Shown here one piece after another: positions 36,596 through 44,692 of a DNA stretch of 64,000 bases. Both the position numbers and the translations under genes were made by a program. Origin of the DNA: Salipaludibacillus keqinensis (GTDB lineage Bacteria > Bacillota > Bacilli > Bacillales > Salisediminibacteriaceae). The notes under the pieces are model-generated. The model saw only the letters and a list, made by a program, of their open reading frames with translations, made no database searches and had not been told where the DNA came from. The stretch covers positions 1,054,001-1,118,000 of the forward strand of contig NZ_PDOD01000001.1 of assembly GCF_003226325.1 (NCBI RefSeq), in the 5' to 3' direction. Every line of letters starts with the position of its first letter. The first letter of the stretch is position 1.

Positions 36596-37795
36596 ATGAG
36601 TACACTAACATTAGATCAGACAAAAACAATTAAAACGTTAAACAATATTGCCGATACAGGATTGAATGTATTTAATCAAGGCGACTATACCATTGATAAT
36701 GATAGTGAAAACCCCGACGCTATCGTGGTTCGCAGTTTCAATATGCACAGTTTGGATTTAAATAGCAACTTAAAAGCCATTGCCCGGGCAGGAGCAGGTG
36801 TAAACAATATTCCAGTTGACCAGTGCACAGAGCGAGGAATAGCTGCGTTTAATACGCCTGGAGCTAATGCCAATGCCGTAAAAGAACTTGTGTTAACGAC
36901 CTTAATGGCCTCTTCAAGAAATCTGTTTGCCGGATTATCTTGGGTGAAAACGTTGGAAGGCGAAGGGGATGAAATCTCCAAGCAAGTAGAATTAGGCAAG
37001 AAGCAATTTGTTGGAAAAGAAATAAAAGGTAAAACGTTAGGCGTTATTGGGTTAGGAGCGATTGGCGCCCTCGTGGCGAATGATGCCCTCAACTTAGATA
37101 TGGAAGTCATTGGATTTGACCCGTTCATCTCTGTAAATACGGCTTGGAACTTATCACGAAATGTCCATCGTGCCATGACCATTGAACAGGTTTTTGCCCA
37201 TTCCGACTACATTACCGTACACGTGCCATTAACAGATGACACGAAAGAAATGTTTAACGAAAAAACGTTCAGCTTAATGAAACCTGACGTTCATATTTTA
37301 AATTTCTCACGTGATGGTCTAATCAATGATCAAGATATGGCTGCTGCTCTCGAACTTGGAAAAGTGGGTAAGTACATTACCGATTTTCCAAACGACCAAG
37401 TGCTGAAAATGAAGAATGCCGTTCCAATTCCTCACCTAGGTGCTTCAACGAAGGAGTCAGAGGAAAACTGTGCGATTATGGCAGCCCGCCAAGTGAAGGA
37501 ATTTCTAGAAACCGGTAATATTAAAAACTCAGTGAACTTTCCCAATGCATCGTTGCCTTATACAGGAAAGCGTCGAGTGACTGCTTTTCATAAAAATGTC
37601 CCGAACATGGTAGGTCAAATCTCTTCTGCGATCTCCAACTGCAACTTGAATATCGCAGACATGGTTAACAGAAGCCGAGGAGATTATGCGTATACGATGA
37701 TCGATATCGATAGTGAAGTAAACGGAGACATCATTCCTGGTCTGGAAGAACAAATCAAACAAATCGAAGGAATTGTCACCGTCCGAACGATTTAG
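36596..37795 (+). CDS. serA: D-3-phosphoglycerate dehydrogenase
   Basis: This oxidises 3-phosphoglycerate, the first step of serine synthesis. It belongs to the D-2-hydroxyacid dehydrogenase family: NAD-binding LGVIGLGAIGALVAND (about 143-158), catalytic Arg in NFSRDGLIND, Glu in the following strand region and His in PIPHLGASTKESEENC. A C-terminal ACT domain (about 320-399) suggests serine feedback. I chose ATG 36596 because GAGGAGAG is 8 bases upstream; an in-frame ATG at 36545 has no ribosome site. The gene is controlled by the preceding ZTP-type riboswitch. No serC is adjacent. Confidence 0.9.
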   Translation: MSTLTLDQTKTIKTLNNIADTGLNVFNQGDYTIDNDSENPDAIVVRSFNMHSLDLNSNLKAIARAGAGVNNIPVDQCTERGIAAFNTPGANANAVKELVLTTLMASSRNLFAGLSWVKTLEGEGDEISKQVELGKKQFVGKEIKGKTLGVIGLGAIGALVANDALNLDMEVIGFDPFISVNTAWNLSRNVHRAMTIEQVFAHSDYITVHVPLTDDTKEMFNEKTFSLMKPDVHILNFSRDGLINDQDMAAALELGKVGKYITDFPNDQVLKMKNAVPIPHLGASTKESEENCAIMAARQVKEFLETGNIKNSVNFPNASLPYTGKRRVTAFHKNVPNMVGQISSAISNCNLNIADMVNRSRGDYAYTMIDIDSEVNGDIIPGLEEQIKQIEGIVTVRTI

Positions 37796-37844
37796 CACAG
37801 AGTGAAAGTTTAGTTTGTTAGTTTAAAAGACTTCGTCATGGATG

Positions 37845-37875
37845 ATCCTCTGAACCCCAGTTCAGAGGATTTTTT
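37845..37875 (+). terminator. Terminator after serA
   Basis: A perfect 11-bp stem ATCCTCTGAAC/GTTCAGAGGAT with a 4-base loop, followed by TTTTT. Confidence 0.9.
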
Positions 37876-37878
37876 GAG

Positions 37879-38089
37879 GGTTCCGCGAACCGAGGTTCCA
37901 GGAACCGACGTCACCGGAACCGACGTCACCGGAACCGACGTCACCGGAACCGACGTCACCGGAACCGACGTCACCGGAACCGACGTCACCGGAACCGACG
38001 TCACCGGAACCGACGTCACCGGAACCGACGTCACCGGAACCGACGTCACCGGAACCGACGTCACCGGAACCGACGTCACCGGAACCGAC
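37879..38089. repeat. 15-bp tandem array, 12 perfect copies
   Basis: GGAACCGACGTCACC is repeated 12 times without a mismatch from 37901 to 38080, plus a 9-10-base partial copy. Two degenerate units precede it at the same 15-base period and contain the palindromes GGTTC-CGC-GAACC (37879-37891) and GGTTCC-A-GGAACC (37894-37906). Each unit contains the 6-bp palindrome GACGTC. Because 15 is a multiple of 3 and the unit has no stop, several frames stay open on both strands, but none has a ribosome site. It lies between the serA terminator and the M20 peptidase promoter. Confidence 0.95.
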
Positions 38090-38159
38090 CAGAACACTAT
38101 TAACCAACCATGCTATTATTTGATACAATAAAAGACAAACAGACACAAGGTGGGATTCG

Positions 38160-39407
38160 ATGAGCGAAGCGATTTTAGATAAAGAGATTAAAAAAGTTTA
38201 TGAGTCACTCTTGAAACAAACAGTGGTAAAAGATAGTCTTACATTTATTAAAAGCGAGAATGAACATACGTTAGAAGAGCAAATAGACTTGACAGAGATC
38301 CCTGCACCGACATTTCAAGAAAAACAAAAAGGTGTGGAGTATAAAAAAAGGTTAGAGCTATTAGGCTTAGAAGGTGTACATACGGATGAAACAGGTAATG
38401 TTTTTGGTGTAAGGCGAGGAACAGGGAATGGACCAACGTTGGTTGTGTGTGCTCATTTAGACACCGTGTTTCCTGAAGGCACCGATGTAAAAACGACAAG
38501 AAAAGATGGGAAGGTTTACGGCCCAGGGATTTCAGATGACGGGAGAGGCCTGACGGCTGTTTTGACGATTCTTCGGACCCTTCAAAACTTCAATGTTGAA
38601 ACAGAGGGAGATATCCTCTTTGGTGCAACGGTTGGTGAAGAAGGACTAGGAGACTTAAACGGAGTGAAGGCCTTCTTCAATCAGCGTAACGATATCGATG
38701 GGTTTATCTCCATTGAACCCGGTTCACCATCTCGAACGATCTACTTAGGGACAGGTAGTCGAAGGTATTCTGTCACGTATCGGGGGCCTGGCGGGCATAG
38801 CTTTGGTGAATTTGGCTTACCAAGTGCGATCCATGCCTGTGGACGGGCCGTAGCGAAGATTTCAGCTATTGTCCCACCAGAAGATCCGAAAACGACGTTT
38901 ACAGTCGGGACCATTTCTGGAGGAACCTCTGTTAATACGATTGCAGGCGAAGCGAACATGCTGATTGATTTACGTTCCATCTCTCCCGAAGAGTTAACCA
39001 AGTTAGAAGAGAAGGTTCTAGGTATTATTAATGAGGCAGCTGACGAAGAAAACAAACGGTGGGACACAGACACGATAACGGTAGAAAGCAAACTAGTAGG
39101 CGACCGACCCGCTGGTTCCCAATCGGAGGACGCACCAATCGTCCAAGCGGCCTTGGCCGCGACGGATGCCGTCGGTTATCAACCGGCTCTAGCAGGACCC
39201 ACCAGTACAGATTCCAATGTTCCAATCAGTTTAGGAATTCCGGCCGTAACTTTAGGAGGGGGAGGCCAATTTGGCGGCGTTCATACTCTTGATGAATATT
39301 TTGATCCCACAGATTCTTACTACGGACCTCAACAAATCTTATTGACTGTTTTAGGATTGGTCGGCTTAAAAGATGTGAATAAACCTTTGTTGAAAAAACG
39401 ATCATAG
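38160..39407 (+). CDS. M20-family metallopeptidase
   Basis: This is a two-zinc aminoacylase/carboxypeptidase-type enzyme. Metal ligands and catalytic residues are seen in VVCAHLDTVFP (His, Asp), GPGISDDGRGLTAVL (bridging Asp), GEEGLGDLNG (Glu base and ligand) and a C-terminal GGGGQFGGVHTLDEY. A dimerisation domain with GGHSFGEFG lies in the middle. AAGGTGGG is 5 bases before the ATG. At 415 residues it fits the peptidase T/M20 group. It is directly downstream of the 15-bp array. Substrate is unknown, probably a peptide or N-acyl amino acid. Confidence 0.9.
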   Translation: MSEAILDKEIKKVYESLLKQTVVKDSLTFIKSENEHTLEEQIDLTEIPAPTFQEKQKGVEYKKRLELLGLEGVHTDETGNVFGVRRGTGNGPTLVVCAHLDTVFPEGTDVKTTRKDGKVYGPGISDDGRGLTAVLTILRTLQNFNVETEGDILFGATVGEEGLGDLNGVKAFFNQRNDIDGFISIEPGSPSRTIYLGTGSRRYSVTYRGPGGHSFGEFGLPSAIHACGRAVAKISAIVPPEDPKTTFTVGTISGGTSVNTIAGEANMLIDLRSISPEELTKLEEKVLGIINEAADEENKRWDTDTITVESKLVGDRPAGSQSEDAPIVQAALAATDAVGYQPALAGPTSTDSNVPISLGIPAVTLGGGGQFGGVHTLDEYFDPTDSYYGPQQILLTVLGLVGLKDVNKPLLKKRS

Positions 39408-39520
39408 TTTAAATTTTCCCAGAAACTCTTCAAACTTGGCAATAGCCTGTGTCGAGAAGCTGTTGAAGGCCAAGTCGAAATCATCTATAATAATGTTGAC
39501 AAACGAATCGGAGGTAAATA

Positions 39521-40012
39521 ATGGCTAAAGAGAGTTCATTTGATATTGTATCTAAGGTAGACTTTTCAAAAGTACAAAATGCTGTTGTGATGGCAACGAA
39601 GGAAATTCAAAATCGGTATGACTTTAAAGGTAGCAAAAGTACGCTTTCTCTAGAAAAAGAAGAGTTAGTGCTCGTGTCAGACGATGAATTCAAAATGGAT
39701 CAATTAAAAGATGTATTAGTTAGCAAGTTGATTAAACAAGAGGTGTCTCTGAAGAGTCTTGATTACGGAAAGTTAGAAGGAGCATCGGGCGGAACGGTGC
39801 GCCAACGAGCAAAGCTAGTCCAAGGCGTCGATAAAGATAATGCAAAAAAGATTACGAAATTGATTAAAGAAAAAGGTCTGAAAGTAAAGACTCAAATTCA
39901 AGATGATCAAATTCGCGTGAGTGGGAAAAATCGTGATGACTTACAGACCGTCATTGCAGCGATCAGAGAGGCTGATTTGCCTATTCCTGTTCAGTACATT
40001 AATTACCGGTAA
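39521..40012 (+). CDS. yajQ: YajQ-family nucleotide-binding protein
   Basis: This is a 163-residue YajQ/YitK protein. It starts [20 protein letters not shown] and ends [11 protein letters not shown], both diagnostic. The RYDFKGSKS block and [24 protein letters not shown] are also typical. Family members bind nucleotides, and c-di-GMP binding has been shown in some Gram-negative members; function here is open. CGGAGG precedes the ATG. Confidence 0.95.
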   Translation: MAKESSFDIVSKVDFSKVQNAVVMATKEIQNRYDFKGSKSTLSLEKEELVLVSDDEFKMDQLKDVLVSKLIKQEVSLKSLDYGKLEGASGGTVRQRAKLVQGVDKDNAKKITKLIKEKGLKVKTQIQDDQIRVSGKNRDDLQTVIAAIREADLPIPVQYINYR

Positions 40013-40051
40013 TGAATTTAGTCTACTTTTTAGAAATGCTATAGCTAGAAC

Positions 40052-40100
40052 AAAGTGCCTGTCCCGTCAAATTTCGAAAAGGGCTCAGGCACTTTTTTTA
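40052..40100 (+). terminator. Terminator after yajQ
   Basis: AAAGTGCCTG/CAGGCACTTT with inner CCC/GGG, then TTTTTTT. The GTGCCTG arm also occurs in the terminator after panF. Confidence 0.9.
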
Positions 40101-40287
40101 TATTCTATTTTTGATTTTAAAAAAATAGAAAATGACTGGTCTAGGTTGATATACCTTAACGCCCTATTGAATAAAACGATGAAAAAGTTGTTCCAAAATC
40201 TTCCTCCATGTATATAATAAGTTAAATAAGTTTCCCGTGGTAAACTTTATTATATTAGGGAAAACCTACTCTATTGGAGGAGATAAA

Positions 40288-40383
40288 ATGGGAGGATTAA
40301 TAGCCTTGGTCGTCGCAATTTCATTATTTGTAGTAGCTTTCTCCATCAAACAATGGATCTTTCAATTCATGAAATACAGATGA
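40288..40383 (+). CDS. Single-pass membrane microprotein, 31 residues
   Basis: A perfect TTGGAGGAG ribosome site lies 6 bases before an ATG that opens a 31-codon frame: MGGLIALVVAISLFVVAFSI, then KQWIFQFMKYR and a stop. Residues 4-20 form one hydrophobic helix followed by a short basic, aromatic tail, as in known membrane microproteins. A TATAAT box lies at 40213-40218. It is not known to me as a family. Confidence 0.6.
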   Translation: MGGLIALVVAISLFVVAFSIKQWIFQFMKYR

Positions 40384-40455
40384 GAAGAGTGCATGGGGAG
40401 CGCTCTTCGCACCTACATTTATGATTAGTCTAAATACTAGCAACTAGCATCTCGT

Positions 40456-40552
40456 TTGACAGAAGGTATCTTAAAAGGTAATGATTACAAGGTAAAGGGT
40501 AGTTAACGACGGTCACCACATACTTTTCTCAATATTACCTTCCTGAAGGTAA
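40456..40552 (+). promoter_or_regulatory. Promoter and possible operators of yhdT-panF
   Basis: TTGACA (40456-40461), a 17-base spacer, and TAATGA (40479-40484). AAGGTA recurs at about 40463, 40475 and 40489 and again in an inverted repeat TTACCTTC-CT-GAAGGTAA (40535-40552), 29 bases before yhdT. The arrangement suggests a regulator binding AAGGTAA half-sites (inference). Confidence 0.4.
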
Positions 40553-40581
40553 ACATAGAGTTGTGAAGAAAGGGGTTCAAC

Positions 40582-40884
40582 ATGAGTGATACGACGAAAC
40601 CGGTGGAACGACGGTTTAAAATTGCCCATCGAGAGGCGTGGATCGGTGTCCTGCTTGCGGTGATTAATATAGCATGGTGGTATGGTTTTGCTTATTCCTT
40701 AGGCTCGAAACCACCAGAAGAATATTCATACATATTAGGTTTTCCTGCCTGGTTTTTTTGGAGTTGCATTGCGGGGTTTGTTGTGATGGTGATCCTTGTT
40801 GTCATAGTTGTTAAGTTTGTACTCGTAGATATGTCATTAGAAAATGAAGAAGAGGAACGTGAAGAAGGGGGTGACCCATCATGA
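40582..40884 (+). CDS. yhdT: YhdT-family membrane protein (DUF997)
   Basis: This is a 100-residue protein with two TM helices (about 18-38 and 53-80): AWIGVLLAVINIAWWYGFAY and FFWSCIAGFVVMVILVVIVV. The Glu-rich tail (ENEEEEREE) is cytosolic. YhdT/DUF997 proteins are regularly paired with the sodium-pantothenate symporter, and here the ATG of panF overlaps its stop codon (ATGA), so they are probably subunits or co-regulated. AAGGGG precedes the ATG. Confidence 0.9.
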   Translation: MSDTTKPVERRFKIAHREAWIGVLLAVINIAWWYGFAYSLGSKPPEEYSYILGFPAWFFWSCIAGFVVMVILVVIVVKFVLVDMSLENEEEEREEGGDPS

Positions 40885-42332
40885 ATTGGGATGTGTTGCT
40901 TCCGTTAGTGCTTTTGTTAGTCGTCATTTTTTTCATTGGTGTATGGTCCAACCGGAAAATGGTGAAATCAAGCTCGTTTATCACAGACTATTTTCTAGGT
41001 AGCCGAGAGCTAGGCGGGCTTGTGCTAGCGATGACGATGGTTGCCACATATGGAAGTGCTTCAAGTTTTCTCGGTGGACCGGGAGCTGCCTATACGATTG
41101 GTTTAGGATGGGTATTGCTAGCGATGACACAAGTTGCTACAGGTTACTTTGTTCTGTTAGTGTTAGGAAAAAAATTCGCCATAGTCGCGCGACGATACCG
41201 AGCAGTCACGTTAATAGATTTTTTGAAAGAGCGTTATCAAAGTAAATCGGTTGTGTTGCTCTCGGCTTTGAGTATAATTATCTTTTTGTTCGCTGCCATG
41301 GCAGCCCAGTGGATCGGCGGGGCCTATTTGATTCAGTCGATTACGGGCTTAACTTACACCTCGGCTTTGTTTGTATTTGCGATTGCGGTGTTAATTTATG
41401 TCATTATCGGTGGATTTCGAGCGGTAGCAATGACAGATACTTTTCAAGGTGTAATTATGTTTGTTGGGACGCTGCTGTTACTTATTGGCGTTGTGATTGC
41501 AGGTGGGGGACTTGATCAAATTTTCTCGGATCTAATGAATGAGAATCCGAATTTAATAACTCCTTACGGCCAAGACGGCCAGCTTACAGCTCTTTATGTG
41601 TCTTCCTTTTGGATTCTTGTTGGCGTCGGGGTCATCGGGTTACCGCAAGTTGCGGTCCGAGCTATGTCTTACCGAGACGCAAAATCAATGCATAGAGCGC
41701 TAATTATAGGAACGATTGTCGTTGGATTTATCATGCTTAATATGCATTTAATCGGTGTTTTTGCTAGACCTGTACTTCCGGGGATCGAGGTGGCAGATCA
41801 AGTGATTCCACTGATTGCCCTTGAAGTGTTACCAGGTTGGCTCGCCGGTCTCGTCTTAGCAGCGCCACTTGCGGCAATGATGTCGACCGTAGATTCGTTA
41901 TTATTACTAGTTAGTTCTTCTGTTGTAAAAGATGTTTACCTTAATTATGTAAAACCAGAAGCATCAGATAAGCACATTATGAAGGTGAGCATGGGGGTAA
42001 CTGGAACCCTTGGAATTGGTGTCTTCTTCTTAGCAATCAATCCACCTGAGTTACTCATTATGCTGAATTTATTTGCCTTTGGTGGTTTGGAAGCGGCGTT
42101 TATATGGCCAGTCGTGTTAGGACTTTATTGGAAGTATGGAAATAAATATGGTGCTCTTGCTTCCATGATCACGGGGATTGTCTCGTATATAGTTATTTTT
42201 CAATACAATTCTACTTATGGAGATCTATTAGGTGTTCATGCTGTGGTTATTCCTGTAGTCTTGTCACTCGTCGCCTTTGTCACATTCAGCCTTCTTATCA
42301 AACGAAAAGCATATTATTTTCCACGAGGATAA
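40881..42332 (+). CDS. panF: Sodium/pantothenate symporter
   Basis: This is a member of the sodium:solute symporter family with about 13 TM helices and 483 residues. It has SSFITDYFLGSRELGGLVLAM, YGSASSFLGGPGAAYTIGLGW, FRAVAMTDTFQGVIM and PLAAMMSTVDSLLLLVSSSV, typical of PanF/YhdT-linked transporters. The start overlaps the yhdT stop by 4 bases. It likely imports pantothenate for CoA. A perfect 19-bp terminator closes the operon. Confidence 0.92.
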   Translation: MNWDVLLPLVLLLVVIFFIGVWSNRKMVKSSSFITDYFLGSRELGGLVLAMTMVATYGSASSFLGGPGAAYTIGLGWVLLAMTQVATGYFVLLVLGKKFAIVARRYRAVTLIDFLKERYQSKSVVLLSALSIIIFLFAAMAAQWIGGAYLIQSITGLTYTSALFVFAIAVLIYVIIGGFRAVAMTDTFQGVIMFVGTLLLLIGVVIAGGGLDQIFSDLMNENPNLITPYGQDGQLTALYVSSFWILVGVGVIGLPQVAVRAMSYRDAKSMHRALIIGTIVVGFIMLNMHLIGVFARPVLPGIEVADQVIPLIALEVLPGWLAGLVLAAPLAAMMSTVDSLLLLVSSSVVKDVYLNYVKPEASDKHIMKVSMGVTGTLGIGVFFLAINPPELLIMLNLFAFGGLEAAFIWPVVLGLYWKYGNKYGALASMITGIVSYIVIFQYNSTYGDLLGVHAVVIPVVLSLVAFVTFSLLIKRKAYYFPRG

Positions 42333-42342
42333 CTCTTTGTCG

Positions 42343-42398
42343 GTGCCTGACCCCCATTGCGGTGAAACATGAACGCAATGGGGGTCAGGCACTTTTTT
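42343..42398 (+). terminator. Terminator after panF
   Basis: A perfect 19-bp stem (arms GTGCCTGACCCCCATTGCG and its complement), 12-base loop, then TTTTTTATTT. The GTGCCTGACCCC arm and its sharing with the yajQ terminator suggest a recurrent terminator module. Confidence 0.95.
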
Positions 42399-42451
42399 AT
42401 TTAATTTTCATAAATTATAACAATAAATCGATTGTCAGGGAGGCGCAGCCG

Positions 42452-42967
42452 TTGCTGGCAAGTGTTGTTGTCATTCACCTAGTAAGTCTCTTTACTTTAT
42501 CGGCGGTAACAAAACTCATTTCAATTAAATTATTTGTGCAATCCGTTCAACAATTTCAATTATTACCTAAGCGCTTAGCCATTCTTTTCGGTGGTTGTAT
42601 CCCTTTAATAGAATTAATCGGAGCGAGTCTTCTTCTTTATCATCATTCACGTCTTTATGGGATCTTAGTGATCATCGTGTTATTGACTCTATTTAGCTAT
42701 GCCGTCAGGAGTGTGTTGAGGACGGGGAAACAGATCAGTTGCAGTTGTTATGGCCGATTATTGGAGGCAGAGGTGGATCGCTTTACGGGGGGCAAAATTA
42801 TTTATCTCTTCATTCTAGTGGGATTTGTAGCTGTGATGCACTCTTATGTTCTGTTGGAGATAACTGTGCCTGCCGTAATAACTGGCACGGGACTAACAAT
42901 TCTATTTTTATTTTCACAAAAAATGTGGTTCATTTACAAAGAAAATATGGCTCGCTTAGGAAAATGA
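42452..42967 (+). CDS. MauE/DoxX-family membrane protein
   Basis: This is a 171-residue integral membrane protein with four to five TM helices. The family blocks are FTLSAVTKLISIKLFVQSVQ (TM1 with conserved Lys) and LAILFGGCIPLIELIGASLL, followed by the conserved CSCYG motif (about 92-96), as in MauE. MauE with MauD helps form disulfides in methylamine dehydrogenase light chain. I chose TTG 42452, 8 bases after GGGAGG; an in-frame extension upstream would run through the panF terminator. It is the first gene of the Mau-like cluster. Confidence 0.82.
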   Translation: MLASVVVIHLVSLFTLSAVTKLISIKLFVQSVQQFQLLPKRLAILFGGCIPLIELIGASLLLYHHSRLYGILVIIVLLTLFSYAVRSVLRTGKQISCSCYGRLLEAEVDRFTGGKIIYLFILVGFVAVMHSYVLLEITVPAVITGTGLTILFLFSQKMWFIYKENMARLGK

Positions 42968-42981
42968 AAGGAGAGGAGACG

Positions 42982-43563
42982 ATGATGGAGGAATTACTGA
43001 TTTATGCCATTGTGTTTCTATTGTTTAGCCAACTCATCACGTTCTTCTGTCTGTTCCTGATCTTCCGTCAATTTGGTCAAGTTTATTTAAGCACTGGTGA
43101 ATCGATCGCTAGAGACGGATTGGCTTTAGGAAAAAAGATCCCTTCTGTTCAAGCGTGGTCACTTTCTGATCATAAATTAGTGTCGATTAATAATGCAGGT
43201 AATAAACCGACTCTTTTGGTGTTTATTTCACCTCGCTGTAAACCATGTGAGGAGTTAGTAGAAGATTGGAATCTCAAGTATGAAACATACAAGGATGAAG
43301 TCCATTTTTGTGTTGTCTTTGTCGGAGAAGAGGATGAGGTCAACACTCTCATAGAGAAAAAAATCATTTATGGAGAACGCTTTTGGGATCGTAACCAAGA
43401 ATTATTCAATCGTTTTCAGGTAAGGGTGACGCCATTTGCCTTCGCTCTCGATGACGGGTTGATAAAAGATAAGGGACTTTGTGGTAACGCACAACAAATC
43501 GACCAGATGATTGGCACGTTACTGGTGAATGAACAAAAAATCGTGGAGGAGGAAGAAAGATGA
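42982..43563 (+). CDS. MauD-like membrane-anchored thioredoxin-fold protein
   Basis: An N-terminal TM helix (about 6-26) is followed by an extracytoplasmic thioredoxin/redoxin domain with redox motif FISPRCKPCEELVEDW (CxxC, about residues 83-86) and cis-Pro in VRVTPFAF. This arrangement matches MauD. The start ATG 42982 follows GGAGAGGAG; a further ATG is adjacent. Its last codons overlap the next gene (ATGA). It probably makes or shuffles disulfides in the 12-Cys protein encoded next. Confidence 0.85.
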   Translation: MMEELLIYAIVFLLFSQLITFFCLFLIFRQFGQVYLSTGESIARDGLALGKKIPSVQAWSLSDHKLVSINNAGNKPTLLVFISPRCKPCEELVEDWNLKYETYKDEVHFCVVFVGEEDEVNTLIEKKIIYGERFWDRNQELFNRFQVRVTPFAFALDDGLIKDKGLCGNAQQIDQMIGTLLVNEQKIVEEEER

Positions 43564-43982
43564 TAGAAGGTCTGATTCAAAAGAGCTTCTTTGCTGACAT
43601 AGCTAGGAAGACGAGTAGAACGATGGATATGGATCAGTTTTTTTCTAGTTGGTTTTTTCGAATGATGACGTTTTTTTCTTCACGATTCACAGGATCTCGA
43701 AAAGCTCAGCCCTCTTGGTGTGAACACCAGGTATATAAAGGATATTGTAATCTGCCGAATGGTCAGTTTTGTAGCAAGGAGTGTAGCGAAGGGATGGGAT
43801 TAGAGGGACGATGTCCGGAGGGATTTCAGCCTTCTCACAGCTGGGGGTATAGAGTCACAGGATGTTGGTGTGATACATTTCGAGGCCGTAATATCATCTG
43901 TTGTGATTGCACGCCTAGTTGGAATTCACCGTTTCAACCTTCCCCCGCCGATTGTGGGTGTTTTCATTTCATGGATTGGTAG
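43560..43982 (+). CDS. Methylamine dehydrogenase light-chain-like protein, 12 Cys
   Basis: The 140-residue protein has an N-terminal region (1-48) and a C-terminal part with exactly 12 cysteines. The pattern C-x8-C-x7-C-x3-C-x8-CPEG...HSW...C...ICC...C...C recalls MauA, which also has 12 Cys in six disulfides and a CPPG...SW...C...DCC run, where that Trp carries the tryptophan tryptophylquinone. Here Trp in SHSWGY takes its place; the partner Trp (Trp108 in MauA) could be in TPSWN or in the final MDW. The gene overlaps mauD-like by 4 bases. No heavy chain or mauG lies nearby, so the activity is unproven. Confidence 0.75.
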   Translation: MIEGLIQKSFFADIARKTSRTMDMDQFFSSWFFRMMTFFSSRFTGSRKAQPSWCEHQVYKGYCNLPNGQFCSKECSEGMGLEGRCPEGFQPSHSWGYRVTGCWCDTFRGRNIICCDCTPSWNSPFQPSPADCGCFHFMDW

Positions 43983-43989
43983 GTGAAAA

Positions 43990-44658
43990 ATGATGGAATA
44001 TGCAATGCTCGCTTTTTTGGCGGTCGTGTCTGGAGTTAGTTCTACTCGAACGCCCTGAGGGATGAACGTAACCTTGGCGGTTGCCTCCCTCGGTGAGGGA
44101 AGAAAACTCACTTATTTTTGGCTAAAATCATTGACTTATATTTTCGTCAGTTTGCTCGCAGGTGCTTTATTTGGATTGGTGATTTCACTTATGGTGCATG
44201 TCGGGGCCTTCCTTGTACCTGATCATGTTCAGGGGATCTTATTTAGCGTGATCCTAGGTGTCTACCTGTTAAAGAGCGTCGGTATAGTTCAAGTGCCCCA
44301 TCCTCAACGAAAGTGGCAAGTTCCGCCATCGTGGGTTGATCGTTCACCATTTCTTAATATGACGATATGGGGGAGTATACTTGGTGCAGGAGTATTTACA
44401 TACATTCCATATGTGAGTTTTTGGTTGATGTATGTGTATATAGGATTGTTTCTCACACCTTTTGTTGGGTTTTGGCTAGGTTTGTTATTTGGGTTCGTAA
44501 GAGCTTTTTCTTCGGTCATGTATGCAGCCAAACTTAAAAGCACTAGAGATCATGACCACGTTTTTAAACATCTATTCGGGAAGCAAAAAGCGTTTGAATT
44601 TTATCACTTGATTGGACTAACGTCATTATTAATATACGTATTGGCTCCCCCCCTTTGA
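43990..44658 (+). CDS. CcdA/DsbD-like membrane protein with in-frame TGA
   Basis: Reading from ATG 43990, after AGGTG, the protein begins MMEYAMLAFLAVVSGVSSTR, then TP, then TGA (44056-44058), and continues in frame GMNVTLAVASLGEGRKLTYF to 44658 with about six TM helices. CcdA/DsbD proteins have SS.TPC at this point, so TGA stands where the redox Cys should be. It could be a nonsense mutation of TGC or TGT, a selenocysteine codon (a GAGGGA/TCCCTC hairpin follows), or reinitiation at ATG 44062, 3 bases after the stop, which would lose TM1. The second half has no Cys. Its place after MauE/D/A-like genes suggests electron supply to the disulfide proteins. Confidence 0.65.
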
Positions 44659-44690
44659 ACATAGTTTAAACGTACGAAGGGGGGGGAGTT
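44644..44690. terminator. Hairpin between converging genes
   Basis: CTCCCCCCCTTT pairs with AAGGGGGGGGAG around a 20-base loop; probably a bidirectional terminator, although T-runs are short. Confidence 0.55.
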
Positions 44691-44692
44691 AA

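Noticed and set aside
37901-38089. CRISPR-like array or repeat protein (VTGTD repeats) in the 15-bp tandem region
   Set aside because: There are no unique spacers between copies, so it is not CRISPR. Frames stay open on both strands only because 15 is divisible by 3; no ribosome site or start precedes any of them.
42362-42451. N-terminal extension of the MauE-like gene
   Set aside because: It would read through the perfect 19-bp panF terminator; a TTG with GGGAGG at 42452 is a better start.
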